Shown piece after piece: positions 49,453 to 58,285 of a stretch of 64,000 nt of DNA. How positions within the stretch are numbered: the stretch's first letter is position 1; each line of letters begins with the position of its first letter. Made by a program: the position numbers and the translations under genes. The stretch comes from Mogibacterium sp. (GTDB taxonomy: Bacteria; Bacillota; Clostridia; Peptostreptococcales; Anaerovoracaceae): NCBI GenBank assembly GCA_017434025.1, contig JAFRGC010000066.1:24074-88073 (forward strand), given 5' to 3'. Below the pieces are notes generated by a model that was not told the origin of the DNA, ran no database searches, and was given only the letters and a program-made list of their open reading frames with translations.

Positions 49453-52299
49453 CTATCCTTCTGCCTGTGCTTCTTTCATCTCCAGGGCTTTCTCGATACA
49501 GTCGAACATATCCTCTCCGAGATAGTACTTGTCAGGCTTGAGTTCCTTGCCTGCCGCCTTAGCTTCCATAGCAGCTTTGACGTGCTCTGCTGATGCAGGC
49601 AGCTCGTAGATCCTCACTCCTACTGCGTCGCGTACGCCATTGAGGACTGCCATATGGCCGCCTGACTGGAAGAGTTCGGAGCATCCAGCCGAACCATGAG
49701 GTCCGTGCTCTCTTGGATTCTCAACGAAGATGACTTCGATGTCATCCGGGATATCCTTGATGTACGGGATACCCGCTCCTACCATTGTACCACTCTTCTC
49801 CGGTACACCGTAAGCCTCTGAGAGCGCAAATCCTATCGTATGTGAGATGCCGCCGTATGCCTGGCCTTCGACCGCCAGTCTGTTGCCGATGACACCCACA
49901 TCTGCGACGACTCTGTACTTGAGGACTTTGGTCTCGCCTGTCTTCTTGTCGACTTCGACTTCAGCCAGGAAGATACCGTAGTTCATTACGTTGTTAGGGT
50001 CGCCCTGTCCGGTAAACGGATCGGTAAATGCGCCGCCCTTGTCGATGGTCTCATAGACGCCGGAGTATTTGGTCGGGATGCCTTCCGCCACCATCTCATC
50101 ATATGTGCGGAATGTTCCGTCATCTTTCTTCATAGCCTCCATGAGTTTGTTGGCTGCGTCGATCGTCGCGTTGCCGCACATGAAGTGGCAGCGGCTCGCA
50201 GCAGCGATACCGGAGTCAGGACATCTTCCGAGGTCGTTCATGACCATCTTGACCTGTTCCGCCTTGATGCCGAGAGGAGCAAGTGCCTTGACTGTATGCG
50301 TCAGAGTACCGATATCTCCGCCCTGTCCTACATCTTCCCATGTGTTGTAATGAGTGATCGTACCGTCTTTGTTGAGTTCGAGAGCGACTTCGCAGCGGTC
50401 GATCAGGCCAAGGCTGCACATGAAGCCTCCGCAAGCCAGACCGATACCGTAAGCTTTATCCTCTGTCTCCTTGCCTTCGATCTCTTTCTTGGCTTCTTCA
50501 TAGATCGGACGCATCTTATCCATGAGTTCTGCGATCGAAGGTTCTCTGTACGGATAACTGTTATTGGTATAGTCGCCAGGTCTCGCTACATTCTTGTATC
50601 TGAACTCGAATGGATCCTCTCCCATCTTGCGGGCGAGCTCATCGACCAGTGATTCGAACGTCGTGTAGCACTGCGGTGAGCCGAGTCCTCTGTAAGCTGT
50701 ACCGAATGAATGGTTCGTCGTAGCCATACGGCCGAATCCTCTTACGTTAGGTGTCACATACGGATATCCGAGGAACCTCACCAGCGCCTCGAGCTCAGGG
50801 AATGCCTGCGAAGCGATCGCGCCGTGGTCGCATCCTACGTCGAATTCAAGTCCGGAGAGTTTGCCATCCTCATCGCACGCAAGACGCGCATTGATGAAGT
50901 TGGAAGTTCTCTTGCCGGTATAGTGCATGAACTCCTCATAGCTCAAAGTCATTGTGACAGGTCTGCCGACTGCCATCATCGCGATCGCTGCGATAGCACC
51001 GTCTCCGAGGTATGTGCCCCAGCCAAAAGCGCCTCCGGAAGGATTCATGATCATCCTGAGGTTCTCCATCGGAACACCGATACCTTCCGCGATCTCAGCA
51101 CCACCCCACATCAGGCACTGTGTCTTGCTGTGGATGGTAACTTTGCCGTTCTCATCATAGTAAGCCTGTACGACATCGCCTTCGATGGACAGGTGCGGTT
51201 CTTTCGGTGTGAAGAAGCTGCCCTCTACCGAGCAGTACGCATCGTCGAAAACGTCTCTCGTATCCTCTCCCTTGACCAGCGGCTGCTGCATGTAGATATT
51301 GCCCGGGGTACCTTCGTAGATCGGCTGAGCGCCAGGCGCTACTGCTTCGACGAAGCTCATGTACTCAGGCAGCGGTTCGAGCTCGACTTTGACCTTCTTG
51401 GCCGCTGCTCTCGCATGTTCGTTGGTATCCGCAACGACGCAGCCTACCGCACTGCCGTAACGATAAATCTTATCGTAGCAGAGGATCGGTGTCTCGTTGC
51501 CGGCCTGTGTCGCTGTCGGATGCGGCAGAGGTTCCGCTACCCTGTTGGTCCCCTTGACATCCTTAGCTGTTACGACTTTGACTACGCCAGGCATAGCCTC
51601 AGCCTCGCTGACATCGATCGACAGGATCTTAGCATGCGAGTACTTCATCGGCATTACGATAGCGCCGTAGAGTGTGCCTTCCGGCATGTGGTGGCGCACG
51701 TCATCGCCGTACTCAGTCTGTCCGAGGACTTTGGCCAGAGCGGTCGGACGAGGTCTGCGGCTCTGATAGATATCTTTCTCTCCATCGAAGTCATACATGA
51801 TGTCTTCGATCTTCTTCCTGCCGTTCATTACATCTGCAGCATCCATGACCGCATCTACCAGCGGTTTGAAGCCTGTGCAGCGGCAGAGGTTCCTGTTCTT
51901 CTGGAACCATTCTCTTACTTCTTCTCTTGTCGGGTCAGGATTCTTGTCGAACAGGGCTTTGGCCGACACGATGAATCCCGGTGTGCAGAATCCGCACTGA
52001 GCACCGCCTCTGTACATCCACGCTACCTGTAGCGGATGCAGATGGCTGGCAATACCAAGGCCTTCAATGGTCTCGATCGTGCTGAATTCAGGGATCATAT
52101 CCATCTTGCGGACGCATGATCTGATGAGTTCCCCATTAAGAATGACGTTGCAGGCTCCGCACATACCCTTGCCGCAGCCTACCTTGACGCCGAGGAAACC
52201 ATGTCTTCTCAGGGTCTCGGCCAGAGTATCGGTCTCCGGCTCATACATAAGGATCCTTTCAACGCCATTGATGATATATTGCCGTCTCTTGATTCCCAT
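49453..52299 (-). CDS. molybdopterin-dependent aldehyde oxidoreductase (Mop type)
   Basis: 948 aa, single chain as in Desulfovibrio MOP. Two [2Fe-2S] domains: CGKGMCGACNV and CGFCTPG...CRCTG. Two Mo-cofactor-binding domains follow from about residue 190, with the glycine loops SGGAFGWGTY and AYRGLGSPQ and the catalytic Glu expected in HGPHGSAGCSELF. No FAD domain, so electrons leave through Fe-S partners such as the protein encoded next door. Oxidises aldehydes or related carbonyl compounds with water. AGGAGG precedes the ATG; it is the first gene of the maturation operon. Confidence 0.92.
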   Translation of the reverse strand: MGIKRRQYIINGVERILMYEPETDTLAETLRRHGFLGVKVGCGKGMCGACNVILNGELIRSCVRKMDMIPEFSTIETIEGLGIASHLHPLQVAWMYRGGAQCGFCTPGFIVSAKALFDKNPDPTREEVREWFQKNRNLCRCTGFKPLVDAVMDAADVMNGRKKIEDIMYDFDGEKDIYQSRRPRPTALAKVLGQTEYGDDVRHHMPEGTLYGAIVMPMKYSHAKILSIDVSEAEAMPGVVKVVTAKDVKGTNRVAEPLPHPTATQAGNETPILCYDKIYRYGSAVGCVVADTNEHARAAAKKVKVELEPLPEYMSFVEAVAPGAQPIYEGTPGNIYMQQPLVKGEDTRDVFDDAYCSVEGSFFTPKEPHLSIEGDVVQAYYDENGKVTIHSKTQCLMWGGAEIAEGIGVPMENLRMIMNPSGGAFGWGTYLGDGAIAAIAMMAVGRPVTMTLSYEEFMHYTGKRTSNFINARLACDEDGKLSGLEFDVGCDHGAIASQAFPELEALVRFLGYPYVTPNVRGFGRMATTNHSFGTAYRGLGSPQCYTTFESLVDELARKMGEDPFEFRYKNVARPGDYTNNSYPYREPSIAELMDKMRPIYEEAKKEIEGKETEDKAYGIGLACGGFMCSLGLIDRCEVALELNKDGTITHYNTWEDVGQGGDIGTLTHTVKALAPLGIKAEQVKMVMNDLGRCPDSGIAAASRCHFMCGNATIDAANKLMEAMKKDDGTFRTYDEMVAEGIPTKYSGVYETIDKGGAFTDPFTGQGDPNNVMNYGIFLAEVEVDKKTGETKVLKYRVVADVGVIGNRLAVEGQAYGGISHTIGFALSEAYGVPEKSGTMVGAGIPYIKDIPDDIEVIFVENPREHGPHGSAGCSELFQSGGHMAVLNGVRDAVGVRIYELPASAEHVKAAMEAKAAGKELKPDKYYLGEDMFDCIEKALEMKEAQAEG

Positions 52300-52418
52300 A
52301 ATACTTTCCTCCTGGATCGATAACTATAACGTACCTTGCCACTTAAATTGTATCATTATGAATACAATACTTTTGTAGTTGTTGTGTTATTTTGTGTATT
52401 TTTTACAAACAATCGTCC

Positions 52419-52446
52419 CTCGATTTGTTTTATAAAACAAATCGAG
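52419..52446. promoter_or_regulatory. 28-bp perfect palindrome upstream of the aldehyde oxidoreductase
   Basis: Perfect dyad centred on TATA with arms CTCGATTTGTTT/AAACAAATCGAG, about 120 nt before the oxidoreductase ATG. The TTTGTTTTATAAAACAAA core looks like a repressor operator, loosely like Rex sites. A second dyad TTGTAT...ATACAA lies nearer the gene (about 52353-52372 on the plus strand) over a possible -10. Confidence 0.6.
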
Positions 52447-52451
52447 AATTA

Positions 52452-52492
52452 TAAAAGCAGACCGCAGTGCTATCCGTGCACCGCGATCTGCT
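52452..52492 (-). terminator. terminator after the membrane-protein/LarC/LarB operon
   Basis: Minus strand AGCAGATCGCGGTGC/GCACTGCGGTCTGCT stem followed by TTTTATAA, 35 nt past the stop. The plus strand side also ends in T6, so it may work both ways. Confidence 0.75.
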
Positions 52493-52526
52493 GTATTTTT
52501 TCGTTCCTTATAGTACTCGCTCCGAC

Positions 52527-53000
52527 TTACTCTCCCAGTGTCCTGGCGGCTACGATCGCACCGATCTTAGCCGAAAGCAGTCCGAAGAAATATGAGATGA
52601 CGTATGTCAGCAGCCAGGTCCCGAAGAACGCCGCTTTCCATTCTCCCATCCTGGCATCCGCCGGGATCGCTTCATTGTAGAAGATCCCGAGTGCCGGTAC
52701 TGTTGCGGCAAGTACTGTGTTGATGATGAAGGTCGGGACAAGGTTGGCCACCAGTGTTGAGACCAGCGTACCCGGTCTGCACTTTAACATAGCAGCGAAT
52801 TTATTGCCAAGTTCGCTCACCGGAACAAGCATCAGTACGATCGTCACCACAAAAGTGATCTTGCTCCACATAGTTATCAGTGACACCCAATTGATCGGTG
52901 TATGCTCGATCAGCAGGGTCGTCACTCCCATGAACAGTCCCATCAGCAATGCCATCATGGCATTTACGATCATCCCGAAATGGTCCCTATAACACTTCAT
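52527..53000 (-). CDS. four-helix membrane protein, unknown (DUF2798-like?)
   Basis: 157 aa with four hydrophobic segments (IVNAMMALLMGLFMGVTTLL, ITFVVTIVLMLVPV, LVANLVPTFIINTVLAATVPAL, TWLLTYVISYFFGLLSA). The repeated start of the two halves (short basic lead, then N-A/V-x-M) recalls paired DUF2798 units, but I cannot confirm it. It lies 13 nt after larC and might be a nickel or substrate transporter for the Lar pathway; this is only context. Confidence 0.6.
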   Translation of the reverse strand: MKCYRDHFGMIVNAMMALLMGLFMGVTTLLIEHTPINWVSLITMWSKITFVVTIVLMLVPVSELGNKFAAMLKCRPGTLVSTLVANLVPTFIINTVLAATVPALGIFYNEAIPADARMGEWKAAFFGTWLLTYVISYFFGLLSAKIGAIVAARTLGE

Positions 53001-53012
53001 CCAATTGCCTCC

Positions 53013-53789
53013 TCAGTACAGTGCTCTTATACAGTTGCAGATCTCGAAATCCTTAGTCCCCATACCATGACCGGTCTTCTCTGCTGCCATCTCCGGCTGA
53101 TCTCCGAATTCCCTGACGAAATGCTTCAGCAGAGCCGCCCCCGTAGGCGTACACATCTCTGCTTTGATGTCCCCTGCATAAGTCGGAATGCCCTGAATGA
53201 TATTGGCCGTCGCCGGAGCAGGCACAGGCAGAATGCCGTGTGCACACTTTACATAGCCGTCCCCCACTCTTACAGGCGAAGCATATACTTCGTCCGGCGC
53301 AAGCATATCCATCAGAAGACATACCGCAGTCACATCGGCTATCGCGTCAAGCATGCCTACCTCGTGAAAATGCACTTCACTGACATCTACGCCATGAGCT
53401 GCACTCTCGGCAGCAGCGATCAATTTGTAGACCTCAAAGATATTGCTCCTGACAGCCTCACTTATCCCGCCAAACCCATTGATGATAGCTTCGACTTCTG
53501 CCATGCTGCGGTGGGCGTGATCATGTGCGTGTTCATGATCGTGAGTGTGATCATGTTCATGATAATCGACGCTGTGCTCTTCCTCCCCGTTGATCACAAC
53601 ATCAAAATGTGTTCCGGTAATGCCGCACTTCGTTTCCGGCCTCACGCTGACAGCGACGCTCTCAGGCATTATAGAATTCATCGTATCAAGGAATTTCTGC
53701 TTATCAGCATCGTCAAGCAGTTCATACAGCGCTGCTGCAAGCATATCCCCGGCGGCCCCCATTCCGCAGTCGAGGTACAGTCTCTTCAT
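53013..53789 (-). CDS. larC: LarC N-terminal part (nickel-pincer cofactor nickel insertase)
   Basis: 258 aa. MKRLYLDCGMGAAGDMLAAAL, HFHEVGMLDAIADV and TPTGAALLKHF are LarC signatures, and a His/Asp-rich loop (HEHDHTHDHEHAHDHAH) would bind nickel. Full LarC is above 400 aa; this ends at CNCIRALY, the place where LarC1 ends in organisms that make LarC by frameshift. No LarC2 segment follows in any frame; the next gene starts 13 nt on and encodes a membrane protein. Confidence 0.9.
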   Translation of the reverse strand: MKRLYLDCGMGAAGDMLAAALYELLDDADKQKFLDTMNSIMPESVAVSVRPETKCGITGTHFDVVINGEEEHSVDYHEHDHTHDHEHAHDHAHRSMAEVEAIINGFGGISEAVRSNIFEVYKLIAAAESAAHGVDVSEVHFHEVGMLDAIADVTAVCLLMDMLAPDEVYASPVRVGDGYVKCAHGILPVPAPATANIIQGIPTYAGDIKAEMCTPTGAALLKHFVREFGDQPEMAAEKTGHGMGTKDFEICNCIRALY

Positions 53790-53805
53790 AGTCTCGACCC
53801 CCTTA

Positions 53806-54552
53806 TTATTGTCCTACATGGTTGATCATGCTTGCCATGTACCCGGCGCCAAATCCATTGTCGATATTGACGACCGAAACACCGCTTGCACATGAGTTCA
53901 GCATCGACAGGAGTGCAGAAAGACCGCCGAAAGCCGCACCGTATCCGACACTCGTCGGCACTGCGATGACCGGGCAGTCAGCGAGACCGCCGACTACGCT
54001 GGCAAGAGCACCTTCCATTCCGGCAACAGCGATGATCACTGCAGCTCCCATGATGAGTTCTTTGTTTGCCAGCAGTCTGTGGATCCCAGCGACACCGACA
54101 TCATAGAGTCTCACGACTTCATTACCGAGGAACTCAGCCGTCAGAGCAGCCTCTTCTGCTACCGGGATATCACTGGTACCGCCCGTTACGATGACGATCC
54201 TGCCGATACCGTCCGGTTCAGAGTTCTCTCCGGAGATACCGATCCTGGCCATTTCACTATACGCAAAATCGTGCTCAGCCAATACTGCTGCAGCTTTCTC
54301 CTTGTCCAGCCTGGTGATCAGAATCCTGTCCTGTCCGTGCTCCTTCATGGAGTTCATGATCCCAATGATCTGGTCAGGAGTCTTGCCCTCACCGTAGATC
54401 ACTTCAGAAGCCCCCTGTCTGATCTTGCGGTGCAGGTCGACCTTGGCATACCCGATGTCATCGAAAGGTTCCGTCTTAAGTCTGATCAGTGCGTCCTCGA
54501 CACTCATCTCGCCGCAGGCGATCTTCTCCAGTATAGTTCTAGTCTCGTTCAT
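53806..54552 (-). CDS. larB: LarB, pyridinium-3,5-biscarboxylate mononucleotide synthase
   Basis: 248 aa. PurE-like C-terminal domain (IVTGGTSDIPVAEEAALTAEFLG, VAGMEGALASVVGGL, VPTSVGYGAAFGGLSALLSML). It carboxylates nicotinate adenine dinucleotide in the first step of nickel-pincer cofactor synthesis. GGAGG before ATG. LarE and LarA are not in the window. Confidence 0.95.
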   Translation of the reverse strand: MNETRTILEKIACGEMSVEDALIRLKTEPFDDIGYAKVDLHRKIRQGASEVIYGEGKTPDQIIGIMNSMKEHGQDRILITRLDKEKAAAVLAEHDFAYSEMARIGISGENSEPDGIGRIVIVTGGTSDIPVAEEAALTAEFLGNEVVRLYDVGVAGIHRLLANKELIMGAAVIIAVAGMEGALASVVGGLADCPVIAVPTSVGYGAAFGGLSALLSMLNSCASGVSVVNIDNGFGAGYMASMINHVGQ

Positions 54553-54568
54553 CGGTATCCTCCAAACA

Positions 54569-54593
54569 GCGCCTGAGAAGAACTCTCAGGCGC
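54569..54593 (-). other. hairpin directly upstream of the larB ribosome site
   Basis: Perfect 10-bp stem GCGCCTGAGA/TCTCAGGCGC with a 5-nt loop, followed on the minus strand by TGTTTGGAGG, the larB Shine-Dalgarno. The T-run is poor. It may be a weak terminator for the upstream endonuclease gene or an mRNA-protecting or attenuating hairpin. Confidence 0.5.
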
Positions 54594-54632
54594 CGTTCTG
54601 TTATCAAAGTCTTGAATAATTACGGTAATTCG

Positions 54633-55649
54633 TTATGCTTCCGGAGCCCAGTCCACCTGATCACGGTAACTGCCGAAAGGTGTCACCGGCATATAAACTC
54701 CGAGGTTGAAGCTGCGCCCGTGTTTCTCGCTGTTCGTTACATGGATGTTGAAGCACATCACCCAGCCTCCGTCAAACGAGAGCTGTATGGTATCCTTGGA
54801 CAGCTCACCGTATTTGCCTGTAGCAAATCTGACATCCAGGAGCTTGCTAGGCTTGACAACTACATTGGTGAAATGGTTATCGGTACCCGGGATGCGGCCA
54901 AGTCCTCCGCGCGGATTCACAGCACCGATACGTGTAACGGCCAGTTCATCGATAGGGTTGAAATAGTAGTAATCATACCTTCCGTAGAAGTAGTCGAAGA
55001 AGTGCATCGGAGCTTCCGGATGACTCTCGAGGAGCTTAGGGAGCTCTCTTGCGTAAGCCATCAGCATCGGAGTGATGACATTCTCATAGATAAACTTGTC
55101 ATCCAGCAGCAGTTTGACCCACTGCTCTCTGTCATACGCATGGATCCTCTCCATGATCTTATTGACATCGTCGAAATACTCATTCGAGCATGGTACTCCG
55201 AAGATCCTGTCGCCAAAGTCTTCGATCTCGTTGACGACATTGTCTGTGTGGTTGAGATACATGTCCATATTGCGGTCAGCAACACGCATATCCGTCAGGA
55301 CTTTGGCATCCTTCTTGACTGAGATACCGATCGCCCAGTCCAGATCCTTTCTCTGGATCAGCAGTTCGGCGAATGAATCATGATCGAGGTTCCTCTTATC
55401 TCCGTTGAAACGGATACGAATCGGATCTCCGCTCTTCTCCATTACATAGAGTTCCTTGGAAAGGATTCTTTCCACGGCAGGTTTCGCCTGTCTGAGTGCG
55501 ATGTCCTGCCCCTGTCTGTCTGTCTGCTGCCAGACTTCTTTATATTGTGTATATGCTTCGTTCTTCTCAAGTTCACACGGGATATCATGTTCAGCGAAGA
55601 ACTCCTCGAATGACTTGTAAGTAGCTGCAACCAGTAAATAGTTGATCAT
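54633..55649 (-). CDS. HaeIII-like type II restriction endonuclease
   Basis: 338 aa. The middle has GDPIRIRFNGDKRN then DWAIGISVKKDAK, fitting the D...(I)GIS-x-K nuclease core of the HaeIII family, followed by EDFGDRIFGVPCSNEYFDDV and, near the end, FDGGWVMCFNIHVTN, both close to what I recall of R.HaeIII relatives (GGCC cutters). No C5-cytosine methyltransferase lies within the window. Divergent from the monooxygenase gene across a dyad operator. Family call from motif memory; specificity is not shown. Confidence 0.6.
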   Translation of the reverse strand: MINYLLVAATYKSFEEFFAEHDIPCELEKNEAYTQYKEVWQQTDRQGQDIALRQAKPAVERILSKELYVMEKSGDPIRIRFNGDKRNLDHDSFAELLIQRKDLDWAIGISVKKDAKVLTDMRVADRNMDMYLNHTDNVVNEIEDFGDRIFGVPCSNEYFDDVNKIMERIHAYDREQWVKLLLDDKFIYENVITPMLMAYARELPKLLESHPEAPMHFFDYFYGRYDYYYFNPIDELAVTRIGAVNPRGGLGRIPGTDNHFTNVVVKPSKLLDVRFATGKYGELSKDTIQLSFDGGWVMCFNIHVTNSEKHGRSFNLGVYMPVTPFGSYRDQVDWAPEA

Positions 55650-55676
55650 ATTGAAATCCTCCTTATGGGCACAGAT

Positions 55677-55700
55677 TTATGATATTATAGTATATCATAA
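55677..55700. promoter_or_regulatory. dyad operator between divergent genes
   Basis: Perfect arms TTATGATAT/ATATCATAA around a 6-nt centre, 28 nt from the endonuclease start and 40 nt from the monooxygenase start. It overlaps AT-rich -10-like sequence for both, so one regulator may control the pair. Confidence 0.6.
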
Positions 55701-55740
55701 CAAGACAAAGTATTGCACAATGTATATGGGAGGAGATGCA

Positions 55741-56037
55741 ATGTTAGTTCTGAATGTTATATTCAAATGCGAGCCGGGCAAGAGAGAAGAACTGCGTGAA
55801 CTGATCAGAGAAGAAGGCATCGATGTCGCTTCTCGCAATGAGGAAGGCAATCACAAATACGAGTTCTATATGTCCACAGAGGATCCTAATGATATCTTCC
55901 TGCTGGAGTTCTGGGAAGATGTCGACGCATGGATGCATCACAGGACACTGCCTCACTACGCAAGACTTGAAGAGCTCAAGAAGGGCCGCGTGAAAGGCGC
56001 AGAGATCAGCAAGTATTTCACTGACGAAGAGGCATAG
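55741..56037 (+). CDS. ABM-domain (YgiN-like) monooxygenase family protein
   Basis: 98 aa from ATG 55741, with GGGAGGAG upstream; the longer frame to the left has no ribosome site. Dimeric ferredoxin-like fold expected: MLVLNVIFKCEPGKREEL, HKYEFYMSTEDPNDIFLLEFWEDVDAW, H-R-T-L-P-H. Family members include quinol monooxygenases; substrate unknown. Confidence 0.88.
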   Translation: MLVLNVIFKCEPGKREELRELIREEGIDVASRNEEGNHKYEFYMSTEDPNDIFLLEFWEDVDAWMHHRTLPHYARLEELKKGRVKGAEISKYFTDEEA

Positions 56038-56075
56038 GCGCGGTGGCTCGATCACAGCATTTCATATCAGACACG

Positions 56076-56107
56076 AAAAAAGAACGGCTTCTCTGAAGCC
56101 GTTCTTA
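56076..56107. terminator. bidirectional terminator
   Basis: 11-bp perfect stem AGAACGGCTTC/GAAGCCGTTCT. T6 follows on the minus strand (end of tRNA-Glu) and TATTCTT on the plus strand (end of the monooxygenase gene). Confidence 0.88.
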
Positions 56108-56111
56108 TTCT

Positions 56112-56186
56112 TGGTAGCGCATCAGGGAATCGAACCCTGGATTCCGCCGTGAGAGGGCGACGTCTTGACCTCTTGACCAATGCGCC
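56112..56186 (-). tRNA. tRNA-Glu(CTC)
   Basis: Acceptor GGCGCAT/ATGCGCT with a G1-U72 wobble, anticodon stem TCGCC/GGCGG, loop CTCTCAC giving CUC, T-loop TTCGATT, discriminator A, encoded CCA (56112-56114). It complements the UUC isoacceptor at 1977-2051. Confidence 0.93.
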
Positions 56187-56256
56187 ACATTTACATGCGC
56201 AAGTGGTATTATACCCGATATCGATCAATTTGTCTACACCTATCTCAAAAGTTTTT

Positions 56257-56766
56257 CTATGGATTGAGCGTCAGATCCATTTCGTGCCATTCTTCTCCGC
56301 CCCATGTCGATCCAGAGATCCCCAGGTCAACAAACCCGAACTTCTCATACATACCTACCAGGTTCTCGAGGCACGTCAGTATCAATTTGCTGCGCCCCTT
56401 CGCCTTCTCTCTGCGACAGTACTCCGTCATGATCGCTCTTCCGAGGCCCTGCCCCTGATACTCAGGCAGCACGTCAAGACCAAGCAGTATTATGTTCTGC
56501 CCGTCAGGGACATGGAGGCTCACATCTGTGAAGAATTCATCTCTGAATGCGGATTCGTCCGTTGCCAGTCCATACAGGAAGCCGGCAACCAGACCAGTCT
56601 CCCTGTCGACAGCCACCAGGAAACAATCCGGTGCAACATAAGCATGTTCCCTGACATCATCAGGGAACACTGCTTCATGCGGCGGGAAAACGATCTGTTC
56701 TATCTCTGCGGCCTGATCGCTTTCTTCAGGCCTGATATCTCTGAATTCAAATCTGTCTGTTATCAT
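56257..56766 (-). CDS. GNAT family N-acetyltransferase
   Basis: 169 aa. Acetyl-CoA motif LLGLDVLPEYQGQGLGRAIM, then LTCLENLVGMYEKFGFVDLG. The N-terminal FRDIRPEESDQAAEIE and the H-E-A-V-F-P region recall arylalkylamine-type acetyltransferases. Substrate unknown. 6 nt downstream of glpK. Confidence 0.9.
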   Translation of the reverse strand: MITDRFEFRDIRPEESDQAAEIEQIVFPPHEAVFPDDVREHAYVAPDCFLVAVDRETGLVAGFLYGLATDESAFRDEFFTDVSLHVPDGQNIILLGLDVLPEYQGQGLGRAIMTEYCRREKAKGRSKLILTCLENLVGMYEKFGFVDLGISGSTWGGEEWHEMDLTLNP

Positions 56767-56772
56767 AATATG

Positions 56773-58257
56773 TTACTCGTGAAATGCTCTTGTAGCTTTG
56801 ACTGCCTTGTGCCATCCGGCAAGTCTTTCCTTCCTCTCCTTCTCGCCAAGCGATGGCTTGAACGTCATGGAGATCTCTTTGCTGGCTATGATATCTGCAA
56901 GTCCGTCATAGTATCCTACTGCGAGTCCTGCAAGATATGCTGCACCGAGGGAAGTCGACTCGATCGATGCGTATCTCACGATATCCACATCGGAGATGTC
57001 TGCCTGGAACTGCATAAGCAGATTGTTCATAGCAGCGCCACCGTCTACCTTGAGCGTCGTGATCTCTTTGCCTGTGTCAGCTGTCATCGCTGCGAGCAGA
57101 TCCTCATTCTGATAGACGAGGGACTGGAGCGTAGCTCTGACGATGTGTTCACGTGTTGTTCCTCTGGTGATGCCAAACATCGCTCCCCTCGCCTGTGGAT
57201 CCCAGTACGGCGCGCCGAGTCCGACGAAAGCCGGCACAACGTATACTCCGCCTGCATCAGGAACCGAAGATGCGATCTCTTCTGACTCCGGTGCGCTGCG
57301 GAAGAATTTCATCTGGTCTCTCAGCCACTGTACCGCAGCTCCGCACACGAATACCGACCCCTCGAGCGCGTATGTCACTTTGCCGTCGAGTCCCCACGCG
57401 ATCGTGGTGAGCAGTCCGTTCTTGGAGGTGACCGGTTTGTCTCCTGTGTTGAGGAGCAGGAAGTTACCGGTACCGTATGTGCTCTTGACATCTCCCTCAT
57501 TGTAGCAGGCTTCGCCGAACAGAGCTGCCTGCTGATCGCCTGCCGATCCGGTGATCGGGATCGGTCCGCCAAAGAGTTCGGCAATGGTGTCTCCATAATG
57601 CGCCGAGCACTCTACCGGTTCAGGCAGCATGCACATCGGGATGTTGAGCAGTTTGCAAAGTTCCTCATCCCACTGCAGAGTATTGATATCGAAAAGCATC
57701 GTCCTGCACGCATTGGAATAATCCGAAACATGGACCTTGCCTCCTGTCATCTTCCAGATCAGCCAGCTCTCGATCGTGCCGAACAGCAGCTCGCCCTTCT
57801 CTGCTCTCGCTCTGACGCCCTTGACGTTGTCGAGGATCCACGCGAGTTTGGTCCCGCTGAAGTATGGATCGGCAAGCAGGCCGGTTTTGACTCTGATCAT
57901 ATCTTCATGCGGTTTGAGTCTTGCGGCATAGTCCGCAGTTCTCCTGCACTGCCACACGATTGCGTTATATACAGGTTCTCCTGTCTCCTTGTCCCAGACA
58001 ACTGTTGTCTCTCTCTGGTTGGTGATTCCGATACCTGCAATATTCTTGTAAGTCAGGCCTGCCTTGAGGAGAGCCTCCTGAGCAGTTCCCATCTGAGAAG
58101 CCCAGATCTCCATCGGATCGTGCTCTACCCAGCCTTCATGCGGGAATATCTGAGTGAACTCTCTCTGAACTACAGAAATGATACTGCCGTCTTTGTCGTA
58201 AATTATGGTCCTTGAACTGGTAGTACCCTGATCGAGCGCCATGATATATTGCTTCAT
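56773..58257 (-). CDS. glpK: glycerol kinase
   Basis: 494 aa from ATG 58257 ([21 protein letters not shown]), with AAGGAGA upstream. FGGY kinase with [13 protein letters not shown], phosphate loop [26 protein letters not shown] and the C-terminal signature [17 protein letters not shown]. Makes glycerol-3-phosphate in the cytoplasm. No glpF or glpD nearby. Confidence 0.97.
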   Translation of the reverse strand: MKQYIMALDQGTTSSRTIIYDKDGSIISVVQREFTQIFPHEGWVEHDPMEIWASQMGTAQEALLKAGLTYKNIAGIGITNQRETTVVWDKETGEPVYNAIVWQCRRTADYAARLKPHEDMIRVKTGLLADPYFSGTKLAWILDNVKGVRARAEKGELLFGTIESWLIWKMTGGKVHVSDYSNACRTMLFDINTLQWDEELCKLLNIPMCMLPEPVECSAHYGDTIAELFGGPIPITGSAGDQQAALFGEACYNEGDVKSTYGTGNFLLLNTGDKPVTSKNGLLTTIAWGLDGKVTYALEGSVFVCGAAVQWLRDQMKFFRSAPESEEIASSVPDAGGVYVVPAFVGLGAPYWDPQARGAMFGITRGTTREHIVRATLQSLVYQNEDLLAAMTADTGKEITTLKVDGGAAMNNLLMQFQADISDVDIVRYASIESTSLGAAYLAGLAVGYYDGLADIIASKEISMTFKPSLGEKERKERLAGWHKAVKATRAFHE

Positions 58258-58285
58258 AGTTTTGACTCTCCTTTTCCTCTTGGTT

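Noticed and set aside
54569-54593. Strong terminator before larB
   Set aside because: The stem is perfect but lacks a U-tract, so it is listed only as a hairpin.
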